A stretch of 64,000 nt of DNA from Tolypothrix bouteillei VB521301 (GTDB taxonomy: Bacteria; Cyanobacteriota; Cyanobacteriia; Cyanobacteriales; Nostocaceae): NCBI RefSeq assembly GCF_000760695.4, contig NZ_JHEG04000001.1:7973123-8037122 (forward strand), given 5' to 3'. The stretch's first letter is position 1, and the number at the start of each line of letters is the position of its first letter. The translations under genes and the position numbers were made by a program. This document shows, piece by piece, positions 24,747-34,927 of the stretch. The notes beneath the pieces are model-generated. The model saw only the letters and a program-made list of their open reading frames with translations. It had not been told where the DNA came from and did not search any database.

Positions 24747-25395
24747 GATTTTTCTGTTCCTCTTTGCAAGGGGCGTTTGAATATCCAGAACGAAAAGAAC
24801 TAACGCTTTTTTGTTCTGGATTGTACTGGTGTCTCCAAATACATCCAGTATCGTTGCCAAGAACGTGGATGGATATTGATGGTGCGAAAACAGTCGTTGT
24901 CTTAACTGCGTGGATATCTCCTTCTGGAGGTAGAAGTTGGTAAATATCGCCCGGTCTTAGCTGACGCACTTCGACAACCTCTAATTGGGCGTGTCCTTCC
25001 TCATCGCCCTTATCCACACGTCGATAAACAGTTTCTTCTTGTCTTCCTTTATACAAACCTACTAGCCCCCATGCAAGATGATCGTGAACGGGAGTTGTAG
25101 AACCTGGGGGAATGACTAAACTAAAAACAGTGAGCGATCGGTCTTTTGCTCTATACAACAACCATTGCCCGATACCACCCCCCATAGCACTTTGTGGATT
25201 GGGTTGAGCAAATTTTTCCGGTAACCATCCTTGTTGGGCTAATAACTCTGTAAAAAGCGGCTCAAGGGCAGTTAAAGTCTCACTGCGGTTCTCCCTTGTA
25301 CGATAGCTAATTTCATGAACCATAGCAACAAATTGTTTAAGTTCAAGGCTATCTACAAACCATTGATCTGCTTCTAATATTTCTAAATCGCTCAT
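24733..25395 (-). CDS. Cysteine dioxygenase-family thiol dioxygenase (cupin)
   Basis: A 220-aa cupin. Iron ligands look intact: PVHDHLAWG (His-x-His, about 103-105) and SISIHVLGND (third His, about 174). The strand between them is WGLVGLYKGRQEETVYRR. At the position where eukaryotic CDO has the crosslinking Cys, this has Gly (GLVG), as usual in bacterial enzymes. Substrate may be cysteine (to cysteine sulfinate) or 3-mercaptopropionate; the sequence alone does not decide. It is co-transcribed with the class II aldolase gene and close to SsuD and SfnB-like genes. Confidence 0.85.
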   Translation of the reverse strand: MSDLEILEADQWFVDSLELKQFVAMVHEISYRTRENRSETLTALEPLFTELLAQQGWLPEKFAQPNPQSAMGGGIGQWLLYRAKDRSLTVFSLVIPPGSTTPVHDHLAWGLVGLYKGRQEETVYRRVDKGDEEGHAQLEVVEVRQLRPGDIYQLLPPEGDIHAVKTTTVFAPSISIHVLGNDTGCIWRHQYNPEQKSVSSFRSGYSNAPCKEEQKNHAKV

Positions 25396-26135
25396 AAAAT
25401 TTTGGATTTTGGATTTGTTACAAAAATTTCCCTTGTCGCCCTTGTTCCCCTCTTATCCCTTTATCCGCAGATGAGAACCTCCGCAACTAGCTCAACCACA
25501 ACCATTCAATATAAAATACGGTAAATTGATAGATATATAGGCTATTTGAAGTATCAGCAGAAATATCCCACAAACAGGTGAAAAAATCAAGTCACTATTT
25601 TTTGTCGGTAGCACTCGCTATCTTTGTAATGCATAAGACATCAAACGCTCTATTATTCTAGCTCCATAGGATCTTCCTGACTTGAGCCAGCGATCGCAAA
25701 AATGCCTAGTCTCAACTTAAAAGCACAAGGGATCGCAGAAAATTGTAACGAAATTTACAAAAATGATATTTTTTTAGAAAAAAAGGATACGCTAAGCATA
25801 GTTCCATCAAATGTGGTCGAATCTTGACAAAGTAATTTCTTTTAGTATAAACCAACACTACTTGTTACGCGATCGCATGTGAAAAGTCATGTTGCGTGCT
25901 GGAGGATATACTACCCCTCCTCCAACTGTAACAATCGCCAAGGGTTGAAAGCAGTTGGAGTTACATGTGGTCGATCGATTTGGTTGGGAAAGATATCCCA
26001 ATTCAAAAATTGCTGTGGCAAGTAATCGATAAAACTATGAAAAAGTATAGATTTGACCCCATGTACGAGTTTATCGGGAACTAACAATCGTAAACGTCTG
26101 AAAAAGCGAAAATAGAGCTATAAGGAGAAAATTTT
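25396..26135. promoter_or_regulatory. Long upstream region of the glutamate dehydrogenase gene
   Basis: A 740-nt gene-free stretch. A candidate plus-strand promoter is TTGACA (25824-25829), 16-nt spacer, TATAAA (25846-25851), which would give a leader of about 280 nt. A clear ribosome site (AAGGAGAAAA) precedes the gdhA ATG. I could not recognise a riboswitch or an NtcA site (GTA-N8-TAC) with confidence. Confidence 0.5.
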
Positions 26136-27425
26136 ATGGTTTCCTCTTGCGAAATTCCATTGGTGGCTCCAAGCCCCGCGCATATTTGTCCGTTCGATCA
26201 AGCCTGCAGTTATCTAGAACAGGCTGCAAAAGAATTGAATTTGGAGCGGGGTTTGTTGGAGCTTCTAAGACACCCACGCAAAGTCATTACAGTTTCTATT
26301 CCCGTGAAGAGGGATAATGGAGAGGTTGAAGTTCTTGCCGGACATAGGGTACAACACTGTGACATTTTAGGTCCCTATAAAGGCGGTACGCGTTACCATC
26401 CGGCTGTCACATTACAAGAAGTTTCAGCACTCGCGATGCTCATGACTTGGAAATGTGCGCTCGTTGGGTTGCCTTATGGAGGTGCGAAAGGAGGTATTGC
26501 GATCGAGCCAAAATTCTACAGTGTTGGAGAACTTGAAAGAATTACCCGCCGTTACACAACAGAGTTAATTAAAGATATCGGTCCGTCAGAAGACATTCCC
26601 GCACCGGATATGGGAACTTCTGCTCGTGAGATGGCATGGATGATGGACACTTACTCTATGAATGTAGGTCATGCCGTACCGGGAGTCGTTACTGGTAAAC
26701 CTATTTCCATCGGTGGTTCGAGAGGAAGAGAAATGGCAACCGGACGCGGGACTATGATTGTTGTACGTGAAGCCCTAGCAGATATAGGTAAATCGTTAGC
26801 AGGAGCGCGAGTCGTCATTCAAGGTTTTGGAAATGTAGGTGCAGCCGCAGCTATATTGATGCATCAAGCCGGAGCAAAGATTATTGCTGTTTCTAATGCT
26901 GATGGAGGACTTTATTCAGATATTGGGCTGGATATTCCTGCTTTAAAAGACTATGCAGCACAAAACGACAAGAATATTGTTGGTTACCCAAATGCAATAC
27001 CAATTAGTAATGCCGAGCTATTAACTTTGTCTTGTGATGTTTTGGTTCCTGCAGCGTTAGAGAATCAAATCACGGAGAAAAACGCCCATCAAGTAGACGC
27101 AACGATTGTAGCAGAAGCTGCTAATGGTCCTGTCACTCTTGAGGCAAATGAAATTTTAGAAGCTAGAGGTATCACGGTACTACCAGATATTTTGGCTAAC
27201 GCGGGCGGTGTTGTGGTGAGTTATTTGGAGTGGGTACAAGGTCTTTCTTATGTATTTTGGGATGAAGATCGTGTCAATAGGGAAATGGAATTGCTGATGG
27301 TGCAAGCCTATCGTCAAGTCATACAACAATCCGAACAACGTCACATACCTCTGCGGTTAGCTGCATATACTTTGGGTGTTGGTCGCGTTGCTCAAGCACT
27401 TCACGATCGCGGTCTGTATCCTTAA
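26136..27425 (+). CDS. gdhA: Glutamate dehydrogenase (Glu/Leu/Phe/Val dehydrogenase family)
   Basis: A 429-aa protein, the length of hexameric bacterial GDH of the NAD/NADP clostridial type. The substrate pocket is KGGTRYHP and MTWKCALVGLPYGGAKGGI, with catalytic Lys in GGAKGG. PAPDMGTSAREMAWMMDTYS and RGTMIVVRE are family blocks. The Rossmann motif is VIQGFGNVGAAAA followed by an acidic-free strand (VSNADGGLY). The C-terminal part ANAGGVVVSYLEW is also characteristic. It interconverts 2-oxoglutarate plus ammonium and glutamate, alongside the GS-GOGAT route. Cofactor preference is not decided. Confidence 0.94.
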   Translation: MVSSCEIPLVAPSPAHICPFDQACSYLEQAAKELNLERGLLELLRHPRKVITVSIPVKRDNGEVEVLAGHRVQHCDILGPYKGGTRYHPAVTLQEVSALAMLMTWKCALVGLPYGGAKGGIAIEPKFYSVGELERITRRYTTELIKDIGPSEDIPAPDMGTSAREMAWMMDTYSMNVGHAVPGVVTGKPISIGGSRGREMATGRGTMIVVREALADIGKSLAGARVVIQGFGNVGAAAAILMHQAGAKIIAVSNADGGLYSDIGLDIPALKDYAAQNDKNIVGYPNAIPISNAELLTLSCDVLVPAALENQITEKNAHQVDATIVAEAANGPVTLEANEILEARGITVLPDILANAGGVVVSYLEWVQGLSYVFWDEDRVNREMELLMVQAYRQVIQQSEQRHIPLRLAAYTLGVGRVAQALHDRGLYP

Positions 27426-27994
27426 CCCGTTTCGATGAAGTCAAAACAGACCTCTCTCAAGCCCCTCTCCTCGCAGGCTAAGGTGTACATACAAGTCTTT
27501 TAAAGTGCATTCTTACAGATGCGATCGCTCTTAGCTTCCTTTAAAAAAGCTCCGGTGGTGTACACAAGTCTTTTAAAGTGAGTGCATTAAAAGCAGTTTC
27601 GATCCCCCCTAGCCCCCCTTAAAAAAGGGGGGAACTGAATTCCAAATCTCCCTTTTCACGATGTTTCATCTCTTTGTTAGAGATCTGTACACCATCGTAG
27701 CCGATAAATTGGGGGGCTAAGATACTCAAAAGTCCCCCTTTTTAAGGGGGATTTAGGGGGATCTAAAAAATTATGAGACTAAACAAATATGTGTGAAAAC
27801 ACGGCCTAGCCCCTTTTTAAAGCTACGGTGGCGTACACAAGTCTTTTAAAGTGCATTCTTGCGGATGCGATCGCTCCTAGCTTCCCTTAAAAAGGCTACG
27901 GTGGTGTACACAAGTCTTATATAGTGCATTAAAAGCAGTTTCGATCCCCCCTAACCCCCCGATAAATTGGGGGGAAATTGGAATTACCTCCCTG
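27426..27994. repeat. Cluster of R2 miniature repeats
   Basis: At least one complete unit at 27549-27701: imperfect inverted ends (GCTCCGGTGGTGTACA at the left, TGTACACCATCGTAGC at the right) around AAGTCTTTTAAAGTG, a C-run/G-run hairpin (TTCGATCCCCCC..GGGGGG) and ATGTTTCATCTCTTT. Further partial units start at about 27470, 27828 and 27894. They butt against the broken TpsA gene and may have caused its truncation. Confidence 0.8.
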
Positions 27995-28497
27995 TTATCC
28001 AGTACCGGCATTCCCTTGACCCGATGTCAAAGTGGCGATTTGTGAGTCATTACTGGCGCTTAACCGATCGGTTTCAATGGTTAGGTTCCCTGAGTTACCA
28101 AGTGCCCCAGAAGCTACATAGTTGTAAATAAAGCCATTCGTAACAGTTGTCGTCCCTCTAGCATTCAGCGTAATATCTCCCGCCTGACTGCTAGCCGATC
28201 CAAGATCTGGGTTTATCCCGGCGTACAAGGCACTTGCTGAAATATTTAAGTTTCGGGCGTTAACTGCTATACTACAACCTCCTCCAGCACTTATATCAAC
28301 ATAAGCACCATTGGTGAGTGATACATCTGCACGCGTTAAATTATCGGGAAAATCCAAGCCAAGAAAATTGTTACCATCAGCATTCAGCCCAACCGTTCCT
28401 GTTCCAGCCAATCCTCCCAACTCGACTCAACCACCAGAGGCTGTCAGTATCCCGCCATCAGAAGTTATGCTACCGCCCACCAGTTTTAAATTTTGAA
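27995..28497 (-). pseudogene. Fragment of a TpsA-type filamentous haemagglutinin protein
   Basis: The minus strand encodes KLVGGSITSDGGILTASGG, then an in-frame TGA (where homologues have an Arg codon before VELGG), then about 141 codons: GGLAGTGTVGL, FPDNLTRADVSL and DISAGGGCSIAVNARNLNIS. These match residues about 215-330 of the intact TpsA2 protein (LVGGDVLVDYG, GRIELGGVRGTGEIGL, FPDDVARADVRL). The secretion domain and everything after residue about 140 are missing. It is a third, dead member of the same family, in the opposite orientation to the two intact modules. Confidence 0.88.
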
Positions 28498-29291
28498 TTC
28501 AAAATTTTTATTTATTTTCTATTTTTCTCAAAAATTGGAATTTACAGTTTTTTCAACAATGCAAAACAACTACAACCTACTGATTGTTGACTCTGTTAAT
28601 TTTATCTAGAAAAAATTTTTTCAACCCCTCTGCTTTGATATTTGCATATCAAATTAGATATTTTATTATCAAAGACCGTAATACGACAACTGAACTCAAA
28701 AAAGTATGAAGATTTTATTCTTGACTTTAAACACTCTTAATTGTAGAAACGAATTAACATCTATTTAATAGCGTCGGTACGCACTTGCGTTCGCGAAAGC
28801 CCTTACTTAGGATGTCTAACTCAACCTTATTGAAATCTGTTATCATTCTAGATTTCAAACAACTGGTTTCTAAACTGTCGTTACTGTACTAGAGCGATCG
28901 TTCTCAAACAATTTGATAGTGTCCAACTCTTAACCTTCTGTGTGTTTCGCCATTTTTTTACACTTAGTTCTTAATTTTTCAGTAACAGTTTGTCACTTTT
29001 TATAGAAACGGAATTTAATATAGTATTCTTTCAGACTTTTTCTTAAGTTTCTATACTCGATTCTGGCTCAGGTATTTACATTAGTTATCTCAAGCAGATG
29101 TGGATTTACAGGCTTTGCTTAAAAATCGATACTTTTCTATACGATGGATTATATGAAGTTTTTCCTCAGAGAAAACCTTTCTAAATAAGGAATAGAGGCA
29201 GTTTTTTCTGATTATTCATGATTTGGTATTATGTAAGGATTGTTAAATTTAAGTGACTGACAAGGAAAACTGTGGTAATTGTTCCTAAGTA
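28498..29291. other. AT-rich gap
   Basis: About 790 bases with stop codons in all frames and no recognised gene or RNA. It is AT-rich, with one HIP1-like GCGATCG near 28912. No relation to the TpsA fragment was seen. Confidence 0.45.
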
Positions 29292-29644
29292 GGACTTACG
29301 CATAGCCCCCTTTTTAAGATACGGTGTACACAATTCTTTTAAAGTGCTTTCTTGGGGTTTCGATCCCCCCTAACCCCCCTTGAAAAAGGGGGAAATTTGA
29401 TTCCAATTCTCTCTTTTCATGATGTTTCATGTCTTTTCTAAAGATTATGTACACCACCGTAGCTTGTTAGGGGGGAAGTTGATTCTAATTCCTCCTTTTT
29501 TAGGATGTTTCATGTCTTTTCTAGAGAGATGTACACTACCGTAGCCTTCTTACGGTAGGCTAAGGGTTCCCTCTGGGTTTGGGGGGAGATGGGGGATCGA
29601 TAACGTGTAAAATACCCAAAATGACGTTGAGGTTGCGTAAGTCC
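29292..29644. mobile_element. MITE with IS630/Tc1-type ends, flanked by TA
   Basis: Perfect 11-bp terminal inverted repeats GGACTTACGCA (29292-29302) and TGCGTAAGTCC (29634-29644), each flanked by TA (29290-29291 and 29645-29646), the target duplication expected for IS630/Tc1/mariner transposases. It is 353 bp with no transposase gene. Inside are R2-type units (about 29324-29468 and a partial one after it). It ends about 95 nt before the first TpsB gene and may influence its promoter. Confidence 0.82.
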
Positions 29645-29738
29645 TATTAAGTAGAAAAAATAACTCTGAACCTGTTTAAAACATCAGGTGCGATCGTTGT
29701 TCGCAAGAGTCCAATTTAACTAAGGAGTGCATTGTACT

Positions 29739-31592
29739 ATGAGTATGGGCAAACAGCCCGGTTATGTAAAACTCAATTTCGCTGTTTCGTTAGTGCTTGA
29801 AGCGTTAATAGCTACCTCTTGCACTTGTAAAGTCTCCGCTGAGAGTGTACCTCACGATCGCTTTAATTCCAAAAGTTTGCCCCTTTCTCAATTAAAAATC
29901 TTAACTCTTACAAGTAGCAAGACAGCGTCCGACAATCTTATATCCCAGGTTCCCAATTCTCCCGATCTCCCCAATCCCCTGACTCCGACACCACCACCTC
30001 CACAACCTGTCCCCGACCCACAACCCTTACCAGAAACTCCACTTGATACCACTCCACCTAAACCTCCTTCTTCAGAAACCAGTCCCGAGCTTTCCGGAAC
30101 TATCACAGTTAAAAAATTTGAGTTTGAAGGTAATACAGCCTTTAGTGATGAAACCTTAAGCAAAAAGACAGCAGAATATACTAACCGACCAATCACTTTT
30201 TCCCAACTGCTGCAAGTTGAGGCTGTCATAACAAAGCTTTATATCGATGCTGGATATATTAATTCTGGTGCTGTGATCGTTGCAGGACAGGAATTATCTC
30301 CCGAAGGAGCAGTCGTTAAAGTTCAGATTGTGGAAGGTGGAGTTGAGGAAATTAAGATTACGGGAACTCGACGGTTAAATCCAAACTACGTTCGCTCTCG
30401 TATCAAACTGGGTACCTCTAAACCTTTAAATAGAGACCGCTTGCTCAAAACACTGCAATTACTACAACTGAATCCCTTAATTGAAAGGCTGTCTGCTGAT
30501 GTGTCTGCGGGTTCGCGTCCCGAACAAAGTGTAGTGGAAATTAAAGTCGTTGAAGCAGACTCTTTTAGAACAGAATTATTTGTCGATAATGGTCGTGCTC
30601 CCAGTGTAGGTAGTTTTCGACGGGGTATCCGTATTAGTGAAGGCAATGTTTTTGGTATAGGTGATGGCTTCTCAGCAACCTATACAAATACCGATGGGAG
30701 TAACGCTCTTGACCTGAGCTACAGTGTACCAGTCAATTCCCGCAACGGCTCTATTAACATAGCAGGTGGTTTTACTGAGACTACAGTGATTGAACCTCCC
30801 TTCGATCGCATCGATATTACAGGCGATTCTTTTTACATAGAAGCTGGGTTCCGCCAACCGATTATCCAAACACCCTCTCAAGAATTTGCCCTGGGCTTAT
30901 CTTTTTCCCGCCAGCAAAGCCAGACAGAAATTGACGGAGAAGGCTTTCCCATTTCTGCGGGCGCTAACAACAATGGACAAACACGTATATCAGCACTGCG
31001 GTTTGTACAAGAATATACACAGCGCAATCGGAGACAGGTCTTTGCATTGCGTTCTCAATTTAGTGTTGGTATAGGATTATTTGATGCAACCATTAATAAC
31101 GATCCTCCAGATAGTCGGTTTTTCTCGTGGCGGGGACAAGGACAATACATACGGCTTTTAGCACCAGACACCATACTGTTATTTCGCTCCGATCTGCAGT
31201 TTGCCTCGAAAACCCTAGTCCCATTAGAGCAAATTGGTTTAGGGGGTTTTCAAAGCATCCGGGGTTACAGACAGGATGAACTGTTGGTTGATAATGGCTT
31301 TTTTGCCTCAGCAGAAGTTAGGTTTCCTATTCTACGCATACAAGAGGTTAATGGAGTTTTGCAGATCGTTCCATTTGTTGATTTTGGTATTGGCTGGAAC
31401 AGTTCAGATACCCCCAACCCAGATCGCAATACCTTGATGAGTGTTGGTTTGGGATTGCAATGGCAGATGAACGACACGTTAACCGCCCGTATCGATTACG
31501 GTATTCCTCTCATCAACAGTGATTTGAGGGATAGCGATCGCACTTTACAAGAAAAAGGTTTTTATTTTTCAGTCAATTACAGCCCTTTTTAA
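29739..31592 (+). CDS. TpsB outer-membrane transporter of two-partner secretion (ShlB/FhaC family), module 1
   Basis: A 617-aa protein from ATG 29739; a GTG four codons upstream overlaps the AAGGAG ribosome site and is rejected. After a signal peptide comes a proline-rich linker (about 80-125, PTPPPPQPVPDPQP). Two POTRA domains follow (about 130-290, including FEFEGNTAFSDETL and ITGTRRLNPNYVRSRI). The C-terminal 16-strand barrel contains the conserved loop-6 motif as SIRGYRQDEL and ends in Phe, the outer-membrane signal. It would secrete the TpsA encoded 39 nt downstream. It is clearly paralogous to 41444-43276. Confidence 0.94.
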   Translation: MSMGKQPGYVKLNFAVSLVLEALIATSCTCKVSAESVPHDRFNSKSLPLSQLKILTLTSSKTASDNLISQVPNSPDLPNPLTPTPPPPQPVPDPQPLPETPLDTTPPKPPSSETSPELSGTITVKKFEFEGNTAFSDETLSKKTAEYTNRPITFSQLLQVEAVITKLYIDAGYINSGAVIVAGQELSPEGAVVKVQIVEGGVEEIKITGTRRLNPNYVRSRIKLGTSKPLNRDRLLKTLQLLQLNPLIERLSADVSAGSRPEQSVVEIKVVEADSFRTELFVDNGRAPSVGSFRRGIRISEGNVFGIGDGFSATYTNTDGSNALDLSYSVPVNSRNGSINIAGGFTETTVIEPPFDRIDITGDSFYIEAGFRQPIIQTPSQEFALGLSFSRQQSQTEIDGEGFPISAGANNNGQTRISALRFVQEYTQRNRRQVFALRSQFSVGIGLFDATINNDPPDSRFFSWRGQGQYIRLLAPDTILLFRSDLQFASKTLVPLEQIGLGGFQSIRGYRQDELLVDNGFFASAEVRFPILRIQEVNGVLQIVPFVDFGIGWNSSDTPNPDRNTLMSVGLGLQWQMNDTLTARIDYGIPLINSDLRDSDRTLQEKGFYFSVNYSPF

Positions 31593-31631
31593 GGATTTTC
31601 GCCAGAATACTTTTGAATTGCGGACTTAATT

Positions 31632-34600
31632 ATGAAACAGATGCAGCAGCTTTTTTTAATATCCCTACCCCTAACAGTACTGGGATGTTTTGCTTCTACC
31701 AACATTGTTAAAGCACAAGTCAGTTCTGATGGGACTTTATCTACCACCGTTACCCCCAATGGTCCTGACTTCACTATCGATAACGGCGATCGAGTTGGAG
31801 GAAACCTGTTTCACAGCTTCAAAGAATTTTCTCCCCGTGCTGGCTCGGTCATCTTCAACAATGCTTTAGACGTGCAAAACATTATCAACCGAGTCACAGG
31901 CGGTTCTGTTTCTGACATCAATGGTTTGATGAAAGCCCAAGGTAGTGCTAACCTATTTCTACTGAATCCTGCGGGTATTATCTTTGGACCAAATGCTCGA
32001 TTGGAGATTGGTGGTTCATTTTTTGCCAGTACTGCGGAAAGCTTGTTGTTTGATGGATTTGAGTTTAGCGCCACCAATCCGCAAGCACTACCACCAACAT
32101 TAAATATTAATATTCCTATTGGTTTGCGTTTTCGGGATAAACCCGAAACAATTACAGTGAAGGGTTACGGTCATAAATTGGAACCAACAATGGGTGCATC
32201 TGCAAATTTCAATAGTACTAATCTGAACAACATCCCAGGACAGAACGCTCTCGCTTTACTTGAAGTCCCAGCCGGAAAGACTTTAGCTTTTGTGGGGGGT
32301 AATGTGACTTTAGATAGTGGCGTTTTGCAAGCTCCTGGGGGTCAAATCGAGATAGGAGGTTTGAAAACACAGGGAACGGTAGAGATAAAGGACAGCACTT
32401 TAATCTTTCCTCAAGGAGTGCAACGAGCTGATGTAACCGTAACTAAACGCTCGGGAATCAATGTCATTACAAATAACAACCAGGGTGGTGGAAGCATTAC
32501 GATTAATGGACGAAACATTAACATTTCAAATATCAGCATAGTAACAGCTGGTATCGGCCAAAACGTGCAATCGGTTAACGCTACTGCTGGGAATATTAAA
32601 CTCAATGCAATTGAGTCTATCTCAGTTACGGATAATTCAAAAATAGATAACCGTACTTACGGACAGGGGACTGCAGGTAAGATTATCCTAGATGCGGGTA
32701 ACAGCATTCAGATCGATTCGGGAAGTAGAGCCAATAGCAGTTTAACAAGGATAGGTCAGGGCAAAGGCGGAAGTATTGAAATGACAACCGGAGTGTTTTC
32801 CCTAACCAATGGTGCTAAGTTGTTTGCTGATACAGATGGAAAAGGGAAGGCTGGCGATATAGTTATCAATGCCGAGCGGGTCGAATTGGTTGGTCCCGAT
32901 AGTGCTATTTTTAACAGAGTACAACAAAACGCTGTAGGAGATGGTGGTGAAATTCGCATTAATACCAATTCGTTTGAAGCCAAAAATGGCGCTGGACTGT
33001 TTGCAGATATAAGCGGAAAGGGTGATGGTGCTGATGTCATTATTGATGCCAAAGAGCGAGTTTCCTTTGATGGCAGGGTAGGAAATAATAGTAGTGGTAT
33101 TCTCAGCGTAGTGCAATCAACTGGTGTGGGCAATGGCGGAGACATCCGCATCAAGACCAAATTTCTAGAACTTACCAATGAAGCTACATTTAATAACAGT
33201 TTAACCAACAACAGTCAGGGTAAGGGTGGAAATATTGAAATAACAACCGGAGTGTTTTCTCTTACCAATAAAGGTCAACTGTTGGCTGATACAAATGGAA
33301 TAGGGAATGCAGGTAATGTCATCATCAATGCCGATCGCGTTGAGTTGCTTGGTGATGGTAGTGCTATTTTTGACAGAGTAGAACCAAACGCCACAGGAAA
33401 TGGTGGCGAAATCCGCATTACTACCAACTCCCTCGTAGCAAAAGATGGTGGCGGAGTGTTTGCATATGTCCGTGGAACGGGGGCTGGTGCCAATGTCATT
33501 ATTGATGCCAAGGAGCGAGTCACCTTTGATGGCAGGGTAAAAAATAACAGTAGTGGTATTCTCAGCGTAGTGCAATCAGATGGTGTGGGCAATGGCGGAG
33601 ATATCCGTGTTAAGACCAAATTGCTTGAACTGACTAATGGGGGTACATTGAATGCTTCTTCTGAAGGAAATGGATCTCCTGGTAACATTTATGTTGATGC
33701 TAGCGATCGCATCCTAATTCAAAGTTTTTCTAAAACGAACACGAGTGCTATTTTTAGCCTTGCAGAAGGAAATATAGAAAATAATATTTCAAACAAACTA
33801 CAAGAGATTCAGATTAAAGCTCGGGAGCTTTCCCTCATTGAGAACGCTCAAATCAATGCCAGTACGGCGGGACAAAATTTAGCAGGTAATGTGAAGATAG
33901 ACACTGAATCGCTTTCTGTGGCTGGTGGAGCAAAAATTCTTGCTGGAGTTAAAAGGGATGCACAAGGAACGGCTGGGAGTATTACAATTACATCCAAAAC
34001 ATTAACTGTTGAGAACCCAGATAGTGGAATAATAGTCAGTTCTCAAGGAGCAGGAAAAGCGGGCGATATTACAATTCAAGCAAATAGTTTGACACTTAAC
34101 GATCGAGGAATCATTGCGGCAGACACGCGAAGCACGGAAGGTGGTAATATCACGCTAAATTTGCGAGATGTTTTGCGGCTGCGTCAACGCAGTGCAATTT
34201 CCACAAGCGCAGAAGGGACGCAATCTGGTGGAAACGGCGGTAACATCAACATAAATGTCCCTCTCATTGTTGCTTTTCCCGAAAATAATGATATTACTGC
34301 CAACGCTATAAGTGGCAGAGGAGGAAATGTCAGAATTAGGGCAAAAGGTTTGTTTGGAATCTCCCCCCTCAGTCGTACAGAGCTTGAGCGACGCTTAAAT
34401 ACGACAGATTCCAGTAAACTCAAACCAGGCGATCTACCAACAAGTGACATCACTGCCATTTCCCAACAGCAGCCAAAGTTAGACGGTACAGTACAGCTGA
34501 ACACGCCAGATATTGACCCCAATCGGGGATTGGTAGAATTGCCAGAGGAAGTCATAGATCCGACACAACAAGTTGCTCAAAATCCCTGTCAGCGAGGAGT

Positions 34601-34892
34601 AGGGAGTACCTTTGTAGTTACCGGACGCAGTGGGTTACCACAAAGCCCAACCCAAGCTCTCAGCAGTCGCAATGCACGTATTAGTTTAATCGAGCCAGTT
34701 GCAAGTACCGCAACGTCTGCAACTCCAAGTCATTTCACTTCACCCTCTCCCACTCCAACTGTTCAACAGCTTATACCAGCCCAAGGATGGGTATTGAACA
34801 GCAAAGGTAAGGTGGTACTGACAGCTTATGACCATACGAGTACGGGTTCGCAACGTTCTTTACGAACCCGTACTGGGTGTATTGCACGTTGA
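31632..34892 (+). CDS. TpsA filamentous-haemagglutinin-type exoprotein, module 1
   Basis: A 1086-aa secreted protein with a signal peptide (cleavage likely after VKA at about 27) and a TPS secretion domain (about 30-160). In that domain the conserved NPNGI motif reads NPAGI (112-116), followed by FGPNARLEIGGSF. The rest is a long beta-helix of degenerate repeats (GNGGEIRI, GKGGSIEM, GAGADVIIDAKERVSFDGR). The C-terminal 130 residues are a conserved block: DITAISQQQP, DPNRGLVELPEE, NPCQRGVGS, QGWVLNSKGKVVLTAY and a terminal GCIAR with a second Cys. Expected role is adhesion, aggregation or contact; no known toxin domain is visible. Confidence 0.93.
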   Translation: MKQMQQLFLISLPLTVLGCFASTNIVKAQVSSDGTLSTTVTPNGPDFTIDNGDRVGGNLFHSFKEFSPRAGSVIFNNALDVQNIINRVTGGSVSDINGLMKAQGSANLFLLNPAGIIFGPNARLEIGGSFFASTAESLLFDGFEFSATNPQALPPTLNINIPIGLRFRDKPETITVKGYGHKLEPTMGASANFNSTNLNNIPGQNALALLEVPAGKTLAFVGGNVTLDSGVLQAPGGQIEIGGLKTQGTVEIKDSTLIFPQGVQRADVTVTKRSGINVITNNNQGGGSITINGRNINISNISIVTAGIGQNVQSVNATAGNIKLNAIESISVTDNSKIDNRTYGQGTAGKIILDAGNSIQIDSGSRANSSLTRIGQGKGGSIEMTTGVFSLTNGAKLFADTDGKGKAGDIVINAERVELVGPDSAIFNRVQQNAVGDGGEIRINTNSFEAKNGAGLFADISGKGDGADVIIDAKERVSFDGRVGNNSSGILSVVQSTGVGNGGDIRIKTKFLELTNEATFNNSLTNNSQGKGGNIEITTGVFSLTNKGQLLADTNGIGNAGNVIINADRVELLGDGSAIFDRVEPNATGNGGEIRITTNSLVAKDGGGVFAYVRGTGAGANVIIDAKERVTFDGRVKNNSSGILSVVQSDGVGNGGDIRVKTKLLELTNGGTLNASSEGNGSPGNIYVDASDRILIQSFSKTNTSAIFSLAEGNIENNISNKLQEIQIKARELSLIENAQINASTAGQNLAGNVKIDTESLSVAGGAKILAGVKRDAQGTAGSITITSKTLTVENPDSGIIVSSQGAGKAGDITIQANSLTLNDRGIIAADTRSTEGGNITLNLRDVLRLRQRSAISTSAEGTQSGGNGGNININVPLIVAFPENNDITANAISGRGGNVRIRAKGLFGISPLSRTELERRLNTTDSSKLKPGDLPTSDITAISQQQPKLDGTVQLNTPDIDPNRGLVELPEEVIDPTQQVAQNPCQRGVGSTFVVTGRSGLPQSPTQALSSRNARISLIEPVASTATSATPSHFTSPSPTPTVQQLIPAQGWVLNSKGKVVLTAYDHTSTGSQRSLRTRTGCIAR

Positions 34893-34927
34893 TTTGTTTT
34901 CACACTCTTCTTTGCACCTTTAGAAGA

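Noticed and set aside
24747..24860. 38-codon N-terminal extension of the class II aldolase
   Set aside because: It lies entirely within the preceding dioxygenase gene in another frame, and the family start is at 24746.
27426..27994. CRISPR array suspected from repeated GTGTACACAAGTCTT units
   Set aside because: Spacing is irregular, the units have inverted ends, and there are no unique spacers; these are MITE-type repeats.
32411..33688. Antisense open frames of 64-151 codons in TpsA1, and similar ones in TpsA2
   Set aside because: They mirror the beta-helix repeats on the other strand; hydrophobic, repetitive, no start signals.
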